From the NCBI GenBank assembly GCA_030430715.1, contig JAUIJZ010000006.1:1-64000 (forward strand): a DNA stretch of 64,000 nt. The letters are read 5' to 3'. The stretch comes from Alphaproteobacteria bacterium. GTDB taxonomy: Bacteria > Pseudomonadota > Alphaproteobacteria > Caulobacterales > Aquidulcibacteraceae. A program made the translations under genes and the position numbers. Below, piece after piece: positions 39,106 through 50,590 of the stretch. Position 1 is the first letter of the stretch; every line of letters starts with the position of its first letter. The notes beneath the pieces were generated by a model that saw only the letters and a program-made list of their open reading frames with translations, did not search any database and was not told the origin of the DNA.

Positions 39106-39954
39106 ATGAACTCTGCCAAAATGCATCTTGCGCGTGCGTTGGCGCTGGCGGTGCTCGCCGGTGGGCTTGGCGCGTGCGGCGGCGGCCGTGCGGCCGAGGA
39201 AGCGCAATATGTCGAGGAGCCGGTGACGCTGCTCTACAATCGCGGCGCCGAGATGCTGGACCGCCGCCGCTGGAGCGACGCGCTGTCCGCGTTCGAGGAA
39301 GTTGAACGGCAGCACCCGTATTCGTCATGGGCGCGCCGCGCGATGCTGATGGAAGCCTACGCGCACTATCAGGCCAATCAGTACGATGACTCCATCGAAG
39401 ATGCGCAGCGCTTCATCTCTCTGCACCCAGGCAATGAGAGTGCGGCCTACGCCTATTATCTCGTTTCGATCTGCTATTTCGAACGCATCCTCGATGTCGG
39501 CCGCGACCAGGGCACGACCGAGCGCGCGCTGACGGCGCTGCAAGATGTCGTCCGCCGTTTCCCCGAGAGTTCGTATGCGCGTGACGCGCGTCTGAAGATG
39601 GACATGGTCTATGACCAATTGGCCGGCAAGGAGATGGAGGTCGGCCGCTTCTACCTGACGCGCGATCTGCACCTCGCCGCCATCAACCGCTTCCGCAATG
39701 TGATCGAGAACGAAAACTTCCAGCGCACGTCGCACGTGCCAGAAGCATTGCATCGTTTGGTCGAAGCCTATCTTTCCGTCGGCATGATTGACGAAGCCCA
39801 GCGCATGGCCGCTGTTCTCGGTCACAATTATCCGGGCAATCCCTGGTATCAGCGCACGTATGGGCTGATGACGCAGAGCGGTGTGCAACCGGTCAGCGAC
39901 GAGGAGGGCCGCCGCCGTGGCTGGTTCTCCAATACGATCGGGCGCATTTTCTAA
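39106..39954 (+). CDS. bamD: Outer membrane assembly lipoprotein BamD
   Basis: BamD is the essential lipoprotein of the BAM complex that inserts outer-membrane proteins. The 282-residue precursor has a signal peptide with lipobox LGAC. Tandem TPR-like helices follow (YNRGAEMLDRRRWSDALSAFEEVERQHPYS, then AYYLVSICYFERI). Size and order after lpxC agree with alphaproteobacterial gene maps. The usual next gene there, recN, is absent and ligA follows directly. Confidence 0.93.
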   Translation: MNSAKMHLARALALAVLAGGLGACGGGRAAEEAQYVEEPVTLLYNRGAEMLDRRRWSDALSAFEEVERQHPYSSWARRAMLMEAYAHYQANQYDDSIEDAQRFISLHPGNESAAYAYYLVSICYFERILDVGRDQGTTERALTALQDVVRRFPESSYARDARLKMDMVYDQLAGKEMEVGRFYLTRDLHLAAINRFRNVIENENFQRTSHVPEALHRLVEAYLSVGMIDEAQRMAAVLGHNYPGNPWYQRTYGLMTQSGVQPVSDEEGRRRGWFSNTIGRIF

Positions 39955-42594
<2,640 letters not shown>

Positions 42595-42608
<14 letters not shown>

Positions 42609-42993
42609 AGGCGGCCCAATAGGCGATGCTCGCGGAAAGCCCGCTGGCGAATGTGCCCCAAGCAATGTCGATCAGCGTCACGCGCACATCCCACACTCTC
42701 AGCGTCGCTTGGTTCGATAGATCGTAAGTAGCGTAGGCGACGAAACCGAGCGCGGCGCCGGCCAGTGCGGCATACCCCAAGCTTTGCTTTTCAAGCGCCG
42801 GCGCAATCGCGAAAAACACCAGGCCGCTGACATAGATCAGATAAAAAGCAATCGCTGGAGCGAGCGACGGCGTGTCTCGCAGGATGTCTCCGATCAGCGG
42901 ACGATAGAAGCGCGGCGCAGCCTGGCTCAGCCAGATCGCATCGGCGATGGCGAACACGAGCGCAACAATGCCCCAAGCGATAACCCATTGCAT
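42595..42993 (-). CDS. DUF2177-family membrane protein
   Basis: This 132-residue protein has about four transmembrane segments. It matches DUF2177 in layout: IADAIWL near the start, FYLIYVSGLVFF, a later ATYDLSNQATL segment and a final IDIAWGTF. The function of the family is unknown. It is the last gene of a probable three-gene minus-strand operon (aminopeptidase, ferritin-like, DUF2177), 44 bases downstream of the ferritin-like gene. Confidence 0.8.
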
Positions 42994-43037
42994 GCTAGCT
43001 TTACGCGCAGCGAGCCAAACCGGTTCACCGTCCGCGC

Positions 43038-43340
43038 TTAATCGGCATCCTCTTCGGCCTTCATCAGATCCTTCTCGGTGAAGAGATAATCCTTCAATTC
43101 CTTGGCGAAGACAGGATTATTGCGCCGCAGCCATTCGATCAGCATGGCGGCGTGCTCAAATTCTTCCTTCATATTGTGCAGCAGGATCGCCTTCAGGCTT
43201 TTATCTTCGCAATCATCGGCGCGCTGGCGATACCAGTCGGCGGCTTCCAATTCCTCCATCAGCGACACGATGGCATGGTGCATTTTCAACGTGTCGGCGG
43301 AAAGCCGCTCACGCGGCGCATGCAATGTTTCGCTGCTCAT
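43038..43340 (-). CDS. Encapsulated-ferritin-like (EncFtn) protein
   Basis: This 100-residue protein closely follows the encapsulated-ferritin pattern: AIVSLMEELEAADWYRQR, then HNMKEEFEHAAMLIEWLRR and DYLFTE. The conserved Glu of the first helix and the Glu/His of EEFEHAAM correspond to the ferroxidase metal ligands of EncFtn. EncFtn proteins oxidise iron and are packaged in encapsulin shells. No encapsulin gene is in this window, and the C-terminus (KAEEDAD) shows no cargo-loading peptide. It lies nine bases downstream of the aminopeptidase gene with a good ribosome site (GAGGGAG). Confidence 0.75.
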   Translation of the reverse strand: MSSETLHAPRERLSADTLKMHHAIVSLMEELEAADWYRQRADDCEDKSLKAILLHNMKEEFEHAAMLIEWLRRNNPVFAKELKDYLFTEKDLMKAEEDAD

Positions 43341-43349
43341 ATCTCCCTC

Positions 43350-45173
43350 TCACAGTGGCGCGGTCGCGGCTTCCAGCCAAGCTTTCGCTTCGCCGTCCAG
43401 CTGCCCGCCAATCTTTTGCCTAACGCGTATGTGGTAGGAATTGATCCAGGACAATTCCGCCTTTGTGAGCATCGCTTTTAAAATCAGCGCGCGGTCGATG
43501 GGCGCAAGCGTCAGCGTTTCGAAGCCGAGCATGGGGCGTTCGCCGCCTTCAATGTCTTCGGCTGGACGCACCACTTGCAGGTTTTCGATGCGGATGCCGT
43601 AGGCGCCGGTTTTGTAATAGCCGGGTTCGTTGGAGACGATCATGCCCGGTTCGAGCGGTACGGCGCTCAGCGCTTTCGAGATGCGCTGCGGCCCTTCATG
43701 CACGCTGAGATACGCGCCCACACCGTGACCGGTGCCGTGATCGTAATCGAGCCCAGCCTCCCACAAGGACAGCCGCGCCAGTGCATCGAGTTGCGTGCCG
43801 GTCGTGCCCTTGGGAAAGCGCACGCGCGCCAGCGCGATATGACCCTTGAGCACACGCGTAAAGCGTTCGCGCATTTCCCGCGTCGGCCGGCCGATCGCAA
43901 TGGTGCGCGTGATGTCTGTGGTGCCGTCGAGATATTGCCCGCCGGAATCGATCAGAAACAGCGAACCGCGCGCCAGCTTGCGATTGGTTTTCTTGGTGAC
44001 GCGATAGTGCACGATGGCGCCGTTGGGGCCGGCGCCGGAAATGGAATCGAACGAAAGATCCTTCAGCGCGCCGGTGGCCTGGCGGAAGCTCTCAAGCTTC
44101 TGGCACGCTTCGATCTCTTGGGCCTTGCCGCTTTGCCCGTCCGTGGCGAGCCAATGCAGAAATTGTGATACCGCCGCGCCGTCACGTTTGTGCGCGGCGC
44201 GCGCGCCGTCGATCTCCGCTTCGTTTTTGCACGCGCGCGGCAGCATGACCGGATCTTGGCCGCGCACGATCTCCGCGCCCGCATCCGTCAATCGCTCAAA
44301 ATACCAGGCCGATGCGGTCGATGGATCGAGCTTGACGCGCTTGCCGGAAAGCGCGGCCAACGCCGCGGGCAGTTCCACGCTCGGGCGCAACGCAACTTCA
44401 TTGCCGAGCCATTGGCGCAGTTCGGGCGACGTTTTTTCCGGATCAAGGAAAAGATCGGCGGCGCCATTGGCGTGCAGGATCGCTTCGCCCAGCGGCAGCG
44501 GCGCGCGCGCCACATCGCCGCCGCGCACATTGAACAGCCACGCGAGCGACGGCGGCGAAGTGATCACCACCGCATCGGCGCCGTGCTTGGCAAGGTCTTC
44601 GCCCAGCCGTTTGCGTTTTGACGCGGCGTTCTCGCCGGTGAAATTCTCTGCGTGCGGTTCGACTTTCGCCGCGGGCAGGGGCGGGCGATCGTCCCACACA
44701 TCGTCGATGGGGTTTTCCGCCAACGCGACGAGTTCGGCGCCGGCCGCTTCCGCCGCGGCGCGCAAACGCTCAAGGCTATCTGGCGCATGCAGTTTGGGGT
44801 CGTAGCCGATCTTGCCGCCCTTGGGCGCGCGCTCACGCAAATAGGCCGCGACGCCGCCATCGACGAGGTCGCGATACTGAAACAGCGAACCGTCGACTTG
44901 CGCGCGCACTTGCAGCGTATAGCGCCCATCCACGAACACTGCCGCTTCGTTCGCCAGCACGACAGCTGCGCCTGCGGATCCTGTGAAACCGGTGGTCCAG
45001 GCCAGCCGGTCATAAGCGGCAGGCACATATTCATTCTGCCACTCATCCTCGTGCGGCACGATGAAGCCGTCGAGGCCCGCGGCCTTCAGCGCCTTGCGCA
45101 AACGCGGCAAGTGTCTCCGCCCGACAGCGGGGCCTCCTGGATCGTCATAGGTCTGGAACAATTTTCGCCCCAT
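43350..45173 (-). CDS. Xaa-Pro aminopeptidase (M24B, aminopeptidase P)
   Basis: This 607-residue metallopeptidase has the three-domain aminopeptidase P layout: two creatinase-like N-terminal domains, then the pita-bread catalytic domain. Metal-ligand motifs are IDSGGQYLDGTTDITRT (two Asp), GTGHGVGAYLSVHEGP (His) and the Glu-bearing NEPGYY and RIENLQVV. It removes N-terminal residues before proline in the cytoplasm. It is followed after nine bases by the EncFtn-like gene and then the DUF2177 gene, likely one operon. Confidence 0.9.
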   Translation of the reverse strand: MGRKLFQTYDDPGGPAVGRRHLPRLRKALKAAGLDGFIVPHEDEWQNEYVPAAYDRLAWTTGFTGSAGAAVVLANEAAVFVDGRYTLQVRAQVDGSLFQYRDLVDGGVAAYLRERAPKGGKIGYDPKLHAPDSLERLRAAAEAAGAELVALAENPIDDVWDDRPPLPAAKVEPHAENFTGENAASKRKRLGEDLAKHGADAVVITSPPSLAWLFNVRGGDVARAPLPLGEAILHANGAADLFLDPEKTSPELRQWLGNEVALRPSVELPAALAALSGKRVKLDPSTASAWYFERLTDAGAEIVRGQDPVMLPRACKNEAEIDGARAAHKRDGAAVSQFLHWLATDGQSGKAQEIEACQKLESFRQATGALKDLSFDSISGAGPNGAIVHYRVTKKTNRKLARGSLFLIDSGGQYLDGTTDITRTIAIGRPTREMRERFTRVLKGHIALARVRFPKGTTGTQLDALARLSLWEAGLDYDHGTGHGVGAYLSVHEGPQRISKALSAVPLEPGMIVSNEPGYYKTGAYGIRIENLQVVRPAEDIEGGERPMLGFETLTLAPIDRALILKAMLTKAELSWINSYHIRVRQKIGGQLDGEAKAWLEAATAPL

Positions 45174-45275
45174 GGGATAGGGTTCATGGCAGGTTCAGCA
45201 CTTAGAGATTAGTGAGTTCCGCTTCGCGGTTTAAGAGCCAAGGACGTGTTTTCCGGCGCAAGCCGGGGGAGAGGC

Positions 45276-45716
45276 ATGAACGTTAGGGCGATCATTGCGG
45301 CGGCGGCATTGGCTTTGGCGGCAACGCCGGCTCACGCACAGGTGCCCGATCCATTTGCGCGAGAACTGGCGTCGCAACTCGCCAGCGCCGACCGTCTCGT
45401 CGCGGAAGAAAATTATCAGCGCGCGGCGGGGCCGTTCTCCGGCGGATTGGCGCAAGGCGGCAGTCAGGTATTCAATGTCACCCTGCGCGCGGGTCAGGAT
45501 TATCGCATGCTCGGCGTGTGCGACGGGCGCTGTAGCGATGTCGATATGCGGGTGCTCGGGCCCAATGCGGGCGTGATCGCCGAGGATGCCGATCGCGGCA
45601 ATGTGCCCGTCGTGTCGATCCGTCCCGAACAAACCGGGCGCCACGAAATTGAAGTCGAGATGGCGCAATGCGGGGCGGCGCGCTGCTGGTTTGCCTTCAA
45701 CGTCTATGCGCGCTGA
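45276..45716 (+). CDS. Secreted protein sharing the extracytoplasmic domain of the TIR protein at 50.6 kb
   Basis: This 146-residue protein has a clear signal peptide ending AHAQ. The mature part carries a beta-rich PPC-like domain with two cysteine pairs (LGVCDGRC and AQCGAARC). The same domain, with the same cysteine spacing (CX3C and CX4C) and flanking AGQDYR/AGGEYR and TG motifs, forms the C-terminus of the TIR-TM protein at 50591. It is probably periplasmic. ATG 45276 follows GGGGGAGAGG. The function is unknown. Its end overlaps prmA by 13 bases on the opposite strand. Confidence 0.7.
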   Translation: MNVRAIIAAAALALAATPAHAQVPDPFARELASQLASADRLVAEENYQRAAGPFSGGLAQGGSQVFNVTLRAGQDYRMLGVCDGRCSDVDMRVLGPNAGVIAEDADRGNVPVVSIRPEQTGRHEIEVEMAQCGAARCWFAFNVYAR

Positions 45717-46558
45717 CGTTTGCGCCACACCAGCGTCATCCAGGCTTCCTTCGGAATCTGCCGCTCCAGGATCATGCCGCGATTGGCGTAAGCTTCGCGC
45801 ACGAGCGGCGCCTGGCTGCGCAGCAAACCCGAAAGAATGAGCGCGCCCCCCGGCGCGGTGGCGCGCACCAGTTTCGGCGCCAGCCGGATCAGCGGACGCA
45901 TCAAAATATTGGCGAACACGAGGTCGAATTGCTGTTGCGCGATATAGCGGGCGCCGTCGCCGGCGATGACGCGCACGCGATTGGCGACGTTGTTCTGCCG
46001 CGCATTGATTTCCGCGATCGCCGCCGCGCGCGGGTCGATCTCGATCGCCAGCGCTTGCGCGCCGCAGGTCGCCGCCGCGATGGCCAGCACGCCCGAGCCC
46101 GCGCCGACATCGAGCACGTTGCGCACGCGGCGCTGGCGCAGCTTGTTCTCCAGCGCCATCAGGCAGCCCCATGTGGTGCCGTGATGGCCCGTGCCGAACG
46201 CTTCGCTCGCCTCGATCCAGATGTGCTTGCGCCCGCCATGTTCTTTCTGCAGCGCATGCGCGCCGGCCACGACGAAGCGTCCCGCGCGCACGGCAGGCAA
46301 ACCATCGAGCGCCATCGCCACCCAATCGGCGGGCGCGACTTCCTTATGCGTGAGGTGCAGTTCCGGCGCCGCCGCGCCGACAATTGCTTGGGCGCTGGCG
46401 CCATCCTGCTCGGTCGGCACATAGATTTCGATGCGAAACTTGCCGGGATTTTCCTCAAACCAGCTCACCGCATCGGCGGGCGATGGGTCGTGACGGTCGA
46501 GTTCGTCAGCGGCGGCTTTGATGGCGTTGAGGGGGCCGAGGGCGGTGAGCAGGAGCAT
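45704..46558 (-). CDS. prmA: Ribosomal protein L11 methyltransferase
   Basis: PrmA trimethylates ribosomal protein L11. The 284-residue protein has an N-terminal substrate-recognition domain, EAFGTGHHGTT, the SAM motif LDVGAGSGVLAIAA, AIEIDPRA and the catalytic-loop sequence FANILMRPL. Size and motif order are normal. It lies downstream of the UvrD-type helicase on the same strand, 36 bases away. Confidence 0.92.
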   Translation of the reverse strand: MLLLTALGPLNAIKAAADELDRHDPSPADAVSWFEENPGKFRIEIYVPTEQDGASAQAIVGAAAPELHLTHKEVAPADWVAMALDGLPAVRAGRFVVAGAHALQKEHGGRKHIWIEASEAFGTGHHGTTWGCLMALENKLRQRRVRNVLDVGAGSGVLAIAAATCGAQALAIEIDPRAAAIAEINARQNNVANRVRVIAGDGARYIAQQQFDLVFANILMRPLIRLAPKLVRATAPGGALILSGLLRSQAPLVREAYANRGMILERQIPKEAWMTLVWRKRQRA

Positions 46559-46594
46559 GGGCGAGGGGCTTAACCGCCCGCTCGCCGAAAGTCA

Positions 46595-48982
46595 TCAGGC
46601 CGCGCTTGCGGGGCGCACAAAGCTATCGATCACGCGCTTTTCGCCGGCTTTGTCAAAGTCCACGGTGAGCTTGTTGCCTTCGACGCCGCGCACTTTGCCG
46701 TAGCCGAACTTGTCGTGAAAGATGCGGTCGCCGCGCGCATAATGGCTGTCGCCGTCGCCGCTGCGCGCGACGAGGCGCGCTTCGCCTTCGATCATCGGCG
46801 CCCGCCCGCGCGGGGCGCCGCCGCGTCCGAGATTTTCCTGCGCGCGCCGCCAGCCGGGCGATTGATAGCCGGAGCTGAACGGCTCGGCCGCCATTTCGCG
46901 CACGCCGGGCTGTGCGCCATAGCCGGTCTCGCTGACTGCATCGACATTGGCGGGCGGCAATTCATCGATGAAACGCGAGGGCAGCACATTCTGCCAGCGG
47001 CCATAGATTTGCCGGTTGGCGACGAAGGAAATGCGCGCGCTTTCGCGGGCGCGCGTAATGCCGACATAAGCAAGGCGGCGCTCTTCCTCCAAACCCTTCT
47101 CGCCATTCTCATCGACCGAGCGCTGCGAGGGAAAAACCTGCTCTTCCCAGCCGGGCAGAAACACCAGCGGAAATTCGAGGCCCTTGGCGGCGTGCAGCGT
47201 CGAGAGCTGCACATTCTCGCTGTCGCTTTCGCTTTCAATGTCGAGCACCAGCGCGACATGTTCGAGATAGGCTTCCAGCGTGTCGTACTGGCTCATCGCC
47301 TGCACGAGTTCTTTCAGGTTTTCGAGCCGGGTCTGCGCTTGCGGCGACTTATCGTTGCGCAGCATGTCGGTGTAGCCGCTCTCATCGAGCACGATCTCGG
47401 CCAGTTCGACATGGCTTATCGTGCGCGATTGTTCGCGCCAGCGATCCAGATCATTCAGAAACGCGCGCAGCGCCGTGCGCGCTTTCAATGGCAGATCGTC
47501 GGTCGCGATCAGTTCGCGCGCCGCCACCGTGAGCGAGCGGAAACGCGTCGCGCCGCCGGGCGCTTCTTCCTGTTCGGTGACGACTTCGCCCGTGTCCTGA
47601 TCGAATAGCGGGCCGTTATCGGTGATGAAGCGCACCGGCGGCTTGCCCGCATGAGCGTGCAGCTTCTGCACCGTGCTTTCGCCGACGCCGCGCTTGGGCT
47701 GATTGACGATGCGCTCGAACGCGAGGTCGTCATCTTCGGAACGAATGAGCCGCAAATAGGCGTGCACGTCGCGCACTTCCGCGCGTTCGAAAAAGCGCGG
47801 CCCGCCAATGACCTTGTACGGGATGCGCAGCATCAGGAAGCGTTCTTCAAACGCCCGCATCTGCCAGGCCGCGCGCACTAGAACCGCGCAATCGGCGAAG
47901 GAGCGGTTTGATCCGCGCCATTGCTCGATGTCGTCGGCGATCAGCCGCGCTTCGGCTTCGCCGTCCCACACGCCGCGCACTTTCACGCGATTGCCGAGCT
48001 CATCGTCGGTGAAGAGCGTCTTGCCCAAACGGCCGCGATTATTGGCGATGAGATGCGATGCGGCGGCGAGGATGTGCCCCGTCGAGCGATAATTGCGCTC
48101 CAGCCGCACTACCACCGCGCCGGGAAAGTCGTGCTCGAAACGCAGGATGTTATCGACCTCGGCGCCGCGCCAGCCATAGATGGATTGATCGTCATCGCCG
48201 ACCACGCACAAATTCTTGCGCGCCTGCGCCAACAGACGCAGCCACAAATATTGGGCGACGTTTGTGTCCTGGTATTCGTCAACCATCAAATGGCTGAGCT
48301 TGCGATGATAGGTTTCCAGCACGTCCGGATGGCGCTGGAAAATGTCGATCATGTGCATCAGCAGATCGCCGAAATCGCACGCATTCAATATCTTCAGCCG
48401 CGCCTGATAGAGCGCATAGAGTTTCACGCCCGCGCCATCGGCGAAATGAAACGCTTCGTTTTTCGGCACGCGCTCGGGCGTCAGCGCGCGGTTCTTCCAG
48501 CTATCGAGCAGTCCTGCCAATTGGCGCGCCGGCCAGCGCTTGTCGTCGATGCCTTCGGCCTCGATGATCTGTTTCAGCAGACGGATTTGATCGTCGGTAT
48601 CGAGGATGGTGAAATTGTTCTTCAGCCCGACCAGTTCGGCATGCGTGCGCAGCATGCGCGCGCTGATCGAGTGAAACGTGCCGAGCCAGGGCAGACCGCC
48701 GCCGCCTGGCCCGAGCAAATGCTCCACGCGCTCGCGCATTTCGCGCGCGGCCTTGTTCGTGAACGTCACCGCCAGCACGCCCCACGGCTTGGTGCGTCCG
48801 GATTGAAGGAGATGCGCCAGCCGCGTCGTCAGCACGCGCGTCTTGCCGGTGCCGGCGCCGGCCAGCACCAGCACAGGGCCGTCCAGCGCTTCGACCGCGG
48901 CGCGCTGTTCCGGGTTCAGCGCCGTGAGATATGACGGCGCCGCCATGGCCCGCTGCGAGATAGGGAGGAGTTCTTCGCTCAT
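46595..48982 (-). CDS. UvrD/PcrA-type superfamily 1 DNA helicase
   Basis: This 795-residue 3'-5' DNA helicase acts in repair and replication-fork maintenance. SF1 motifs in order: AGAGTGKTR (Walker A), DEYQDTN, DDDQSIYGWRGA, the LERNYRS region, LSTLHAAKGLEF and YVGITRARE. The C-terminus carries a small domain (DRIFHDKFGYGKV ... VDFDKAGEKRV) typical of PcrA/UvrD tails that bind RNA polymerase. ATG 48982 (MSEELLPIS) is used; the 54-residue extension in the track is not helicase sequence. Confidence 0.93.
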   Translation of the reverse strand: MSEELLPISQRAMAAPSYLTALNPEQRAAVEALDGPVLVLAGAGTGKTRVLTTRLAHLLQSGRTKPWGVLAVTFTNKAAREMRERVEHLLGPGGGGLPWLGTFHSISARMLRTHAELVGLKNNFTILDTDDQIRLLKQIIEAEGIDDKRWPARQLAGLLDSWKNRALTPERVPKNEAFHFADGAGVKLYALYQARLKILNACDFGDLLMHMIDIFQRHPDVLETYHRKLSHLMVDEYQDTNVAQYLWLRLLAQARKNLCVVGDDDQSIYGWRGAEVDNILRFEHDFPGAVVVRLERNYRSTGHILAAASHLIANNRGRLGKTLFTDDELGNRVKVRGVWDGEAEARLIADDIEQWRGSNRSFADCAVLVRAAWQMRAFEERFLMLRIPYKVIGGPRFFERAEVRDVHAYLRLIRSEDDDLAFERIVNQPKRGVGESTVQKLHAHAGKPPVRFITDNGPLFDQDTGEVVTEQEEAPGGATRFRSLTVAARELIATDDLPLKARTALRAFLNDLDRWREQSRTISHVELAEIVLDESGYTDMLRNDKSPQAQTRLENLKELVQAMSQYDTLEAYLEHVALVLDIESESDSENVQLSTLHAAKGLEFPLVFLPGWEEQVFPSQRSVDENGEKGLEEERRLAYVGITRARESARISFVANRQIYGRWQNVLPSRFIDELPPANVDAVSETGYGAQPGVREMAAEPFSSGYQSPGWRRAQENLGRGGAPRGRAPMIEGEARLVARSGDGDSHYARGDRIFHDKFGYGKVRGVEGNKLTVDFDKAGEKRVIDSFVRPASAA

Positions 48983-49091
48983 GATTCGGATGGTAGCGGC
49001 ATTACAATAGCACGAAGCGGGAACATGGGCAGGGCCAGCCGCAGCGCAACCCCGCATTGGAACTGGCCGCACCGGCGAGGGTTGTGGCCGC

Positions 49092-49550
49092 ATGCGAAGC
49101 ACATGGATCATCATCGGCCTGCTGGCCAGTCTTGCGGCCTGCAATCAGCCCGGAAACGAAACAACAAATGGCGCCGTACCGGAGCACGCCGCCGAACATT
49201 CCGCCGAAGCGCCAATAGATCCGCCGATTGGCGGTTTGCCCCAAGCTGTGCCGGCGGCGCCGCCGCGCTTTGTCGGGCTATGGGCGGTCAATCAGAGCTT
49301 ATGCGGCGAGCCGGCCTGGCGTTTCGAGGCCGATGAGGTCTCCACGCGCGGCGAAGTGCATTGCGACTTCGATCGCGCGCTGCCTGTTCCCACCGGCTAC
49401 AGCATTGCCGCGACCTGCACGGCGGAAGCGCCGCCCGCGCCCTACCAGATGGAGTTTGCCATCTCGGAGTCCGGCGATGCGATGACAATTGCGGGCGGCC
49501 CGTGGGCGCACGCCAATCTCGTCCGCTGCGGCCCGCTTGCGGGCGACTGA
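49092..49550 (+). CDS. Hypothetical lipoprotein
   Basis: This 152-residue predicted lipoprotein begins MRSTWIIIGLLASLAAC with the lipid cysteine at about residue 17. A low-complexity linker (to residue 55) is followed by a domain with GLWAVNQSLCGEPAWRFE and a further pair of cysteines. The layout suggests a small lipocalin- or calycin-like sandwich, but this is only a guess. It lies just upstream of the two TIR genes on the same strand (54-base gap) and might be expressed with them. Confidence 0.65.
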   Translation: MRSTWIIIGLLASLAACNQPGNETTNGAVPEHAAEHSAEAPIDPPIGGLPQAVPAAPPRFVGLWAVNQSLCGEPAWRFEADEVSTRGEVHCDFDRALPVPTGYSIAATCTAEAPPAPYQMEFAISESGDAMTIAGGPWAHANLVRCGPLAGD

Positions 49551-49604
49551 TGCGGCTAAGCCTGTTACCCTAGCGATCCGAGTCGCAATGCGGGGAAAGG
49601 GAGC

Positions 49605-50519
49605 ATGGCGGACGTTTTTCTCTCCTATGCGAGGGAGGATCGCGCGATGGCGGAGAGGGTCGCTCGCGGCCTCGACGCGATGGGGCTGGACACCTTCTGG
49701 GACACCGAAATTCCGCCGGGCAAAACCTGGGCGGATTATATCGAGGGCAAGCTGTCGGCGTGCCGCGTCGTCATTGTGCTGTGGAGCGAGCATTCCACTA
49801 AGTCGCAATGGGTGCGTGAAGAAGCGCGCATGGGCCGCGATCACGCAAAACTGATCCCGGCAATGATCGACAATGCGCCGGCGCCGTTCGGTTTCGGCGA
49901 GGTGCAGGCGGCTGATCTGTCCAGTTGGAATGGCAACACCAACGATCCGCGCTGGACGCGCTTCGCCAGTGCTGTCGGGCAAGCGGCGGGGGTGGACATT
50001 TCAAGCGCCCGGCGTCCCGCGCCGCAGCCGCAATTTTTCGCTGCGTCCGCGCACACAGGTTCAGGCTCTGGCGAAAAGCTCTCGCCCATCGGCTATGTGC
50101 GCAAATGTTTGCGCCTCTACGCCAACGGCAAGGGGCGCGCGCGCCGCTCCGAATATTGGTGGTGGGTGTTGGCTTCGAGCGTCGCGCTTTTCGTGGCCGC
50201 GTTCATCGATTCTGTGCTGTTCGGCGTCAATCCGTACACGAACGAGCCAGACACACAGCTCTTTAGCGGCGTGCTTGGCCTTGGTCTGATCGCGCCCACT
50301 ATCAGCGTGATGAGCCGCCGGTTTCACGATGTCGGCTTGAGCGGCTGGCTGGTTGCCGCCGTCTTCGGCGCCTACATCCTGGGCGGCGGCGTCGCCCTGG
50401 AAGCGGAAGAATTGGGCGCGCTGATTGTGATCCTCACCGCTGTCGCGGCGATCATTGTGACGGTTTTGCCGTCAAAACCCGGCTCCAATCAGTATGGTCC
50501 TAATCCAAAGGGGCTCTAA
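49605..50519 (+). CDS. TIR domain fused to DUF805 membrane domain
   Basis: The protein has 304 residues. Residues 1 to about 132 form a TIR domain (ADVFLSYAREDRAMAE, WDTEIPPGKTW, VVIVLWSEHS, then SQWVREEARM). Glu73, four residues after Trp69, fits the catalytic glutamate of TIR NADases. After a short linker comes DUF805 (about 165-300): YVRKCLRLYANGKGRARRSEYWWW, several membrane helices, SRRFHDVGLSGW and a closing N-x-YGPNP. A membrane-fixed NAD+-consuming or signalling role is inferred. It is about 70% identical by eye to the next gene over the TIR part, so the pair arose by duplication. Confidence 0.8.
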   Translation: MADVFLSYAREDRAMAERVARGLDAMGLDTFWDTEIPPGKTWADYIEGKLSACRVVIVLWSEHSTKSQWVREEARMGRDHAKLIPAMIDNAPAPFGFGEVQAADLSSWNGNTNDPRWTRFASAVGQAAGVDISSARRPAPQPQFFAASAHTGSGSGEKLSPIGYVRKCLRLYANGKGRARRSEYWWWVLASSVALFVAAFIDSVLFGVNPYTNEPDTQLFSGVLGLGLIAPTISVMSRRFHDVGLSGWLVAAVFGAYILGGGVALEAEELGALIVILTAVAAIIVTVLPSKPGSNQYGPNPKGL

Positions 50520-50590
50520 GCGCCTCAGCTGCGCGGAAGCCGTTTGATCCCGCGCCGCCGCCTGCTAGATCAGGCGGGCAGGAGGGGGCG

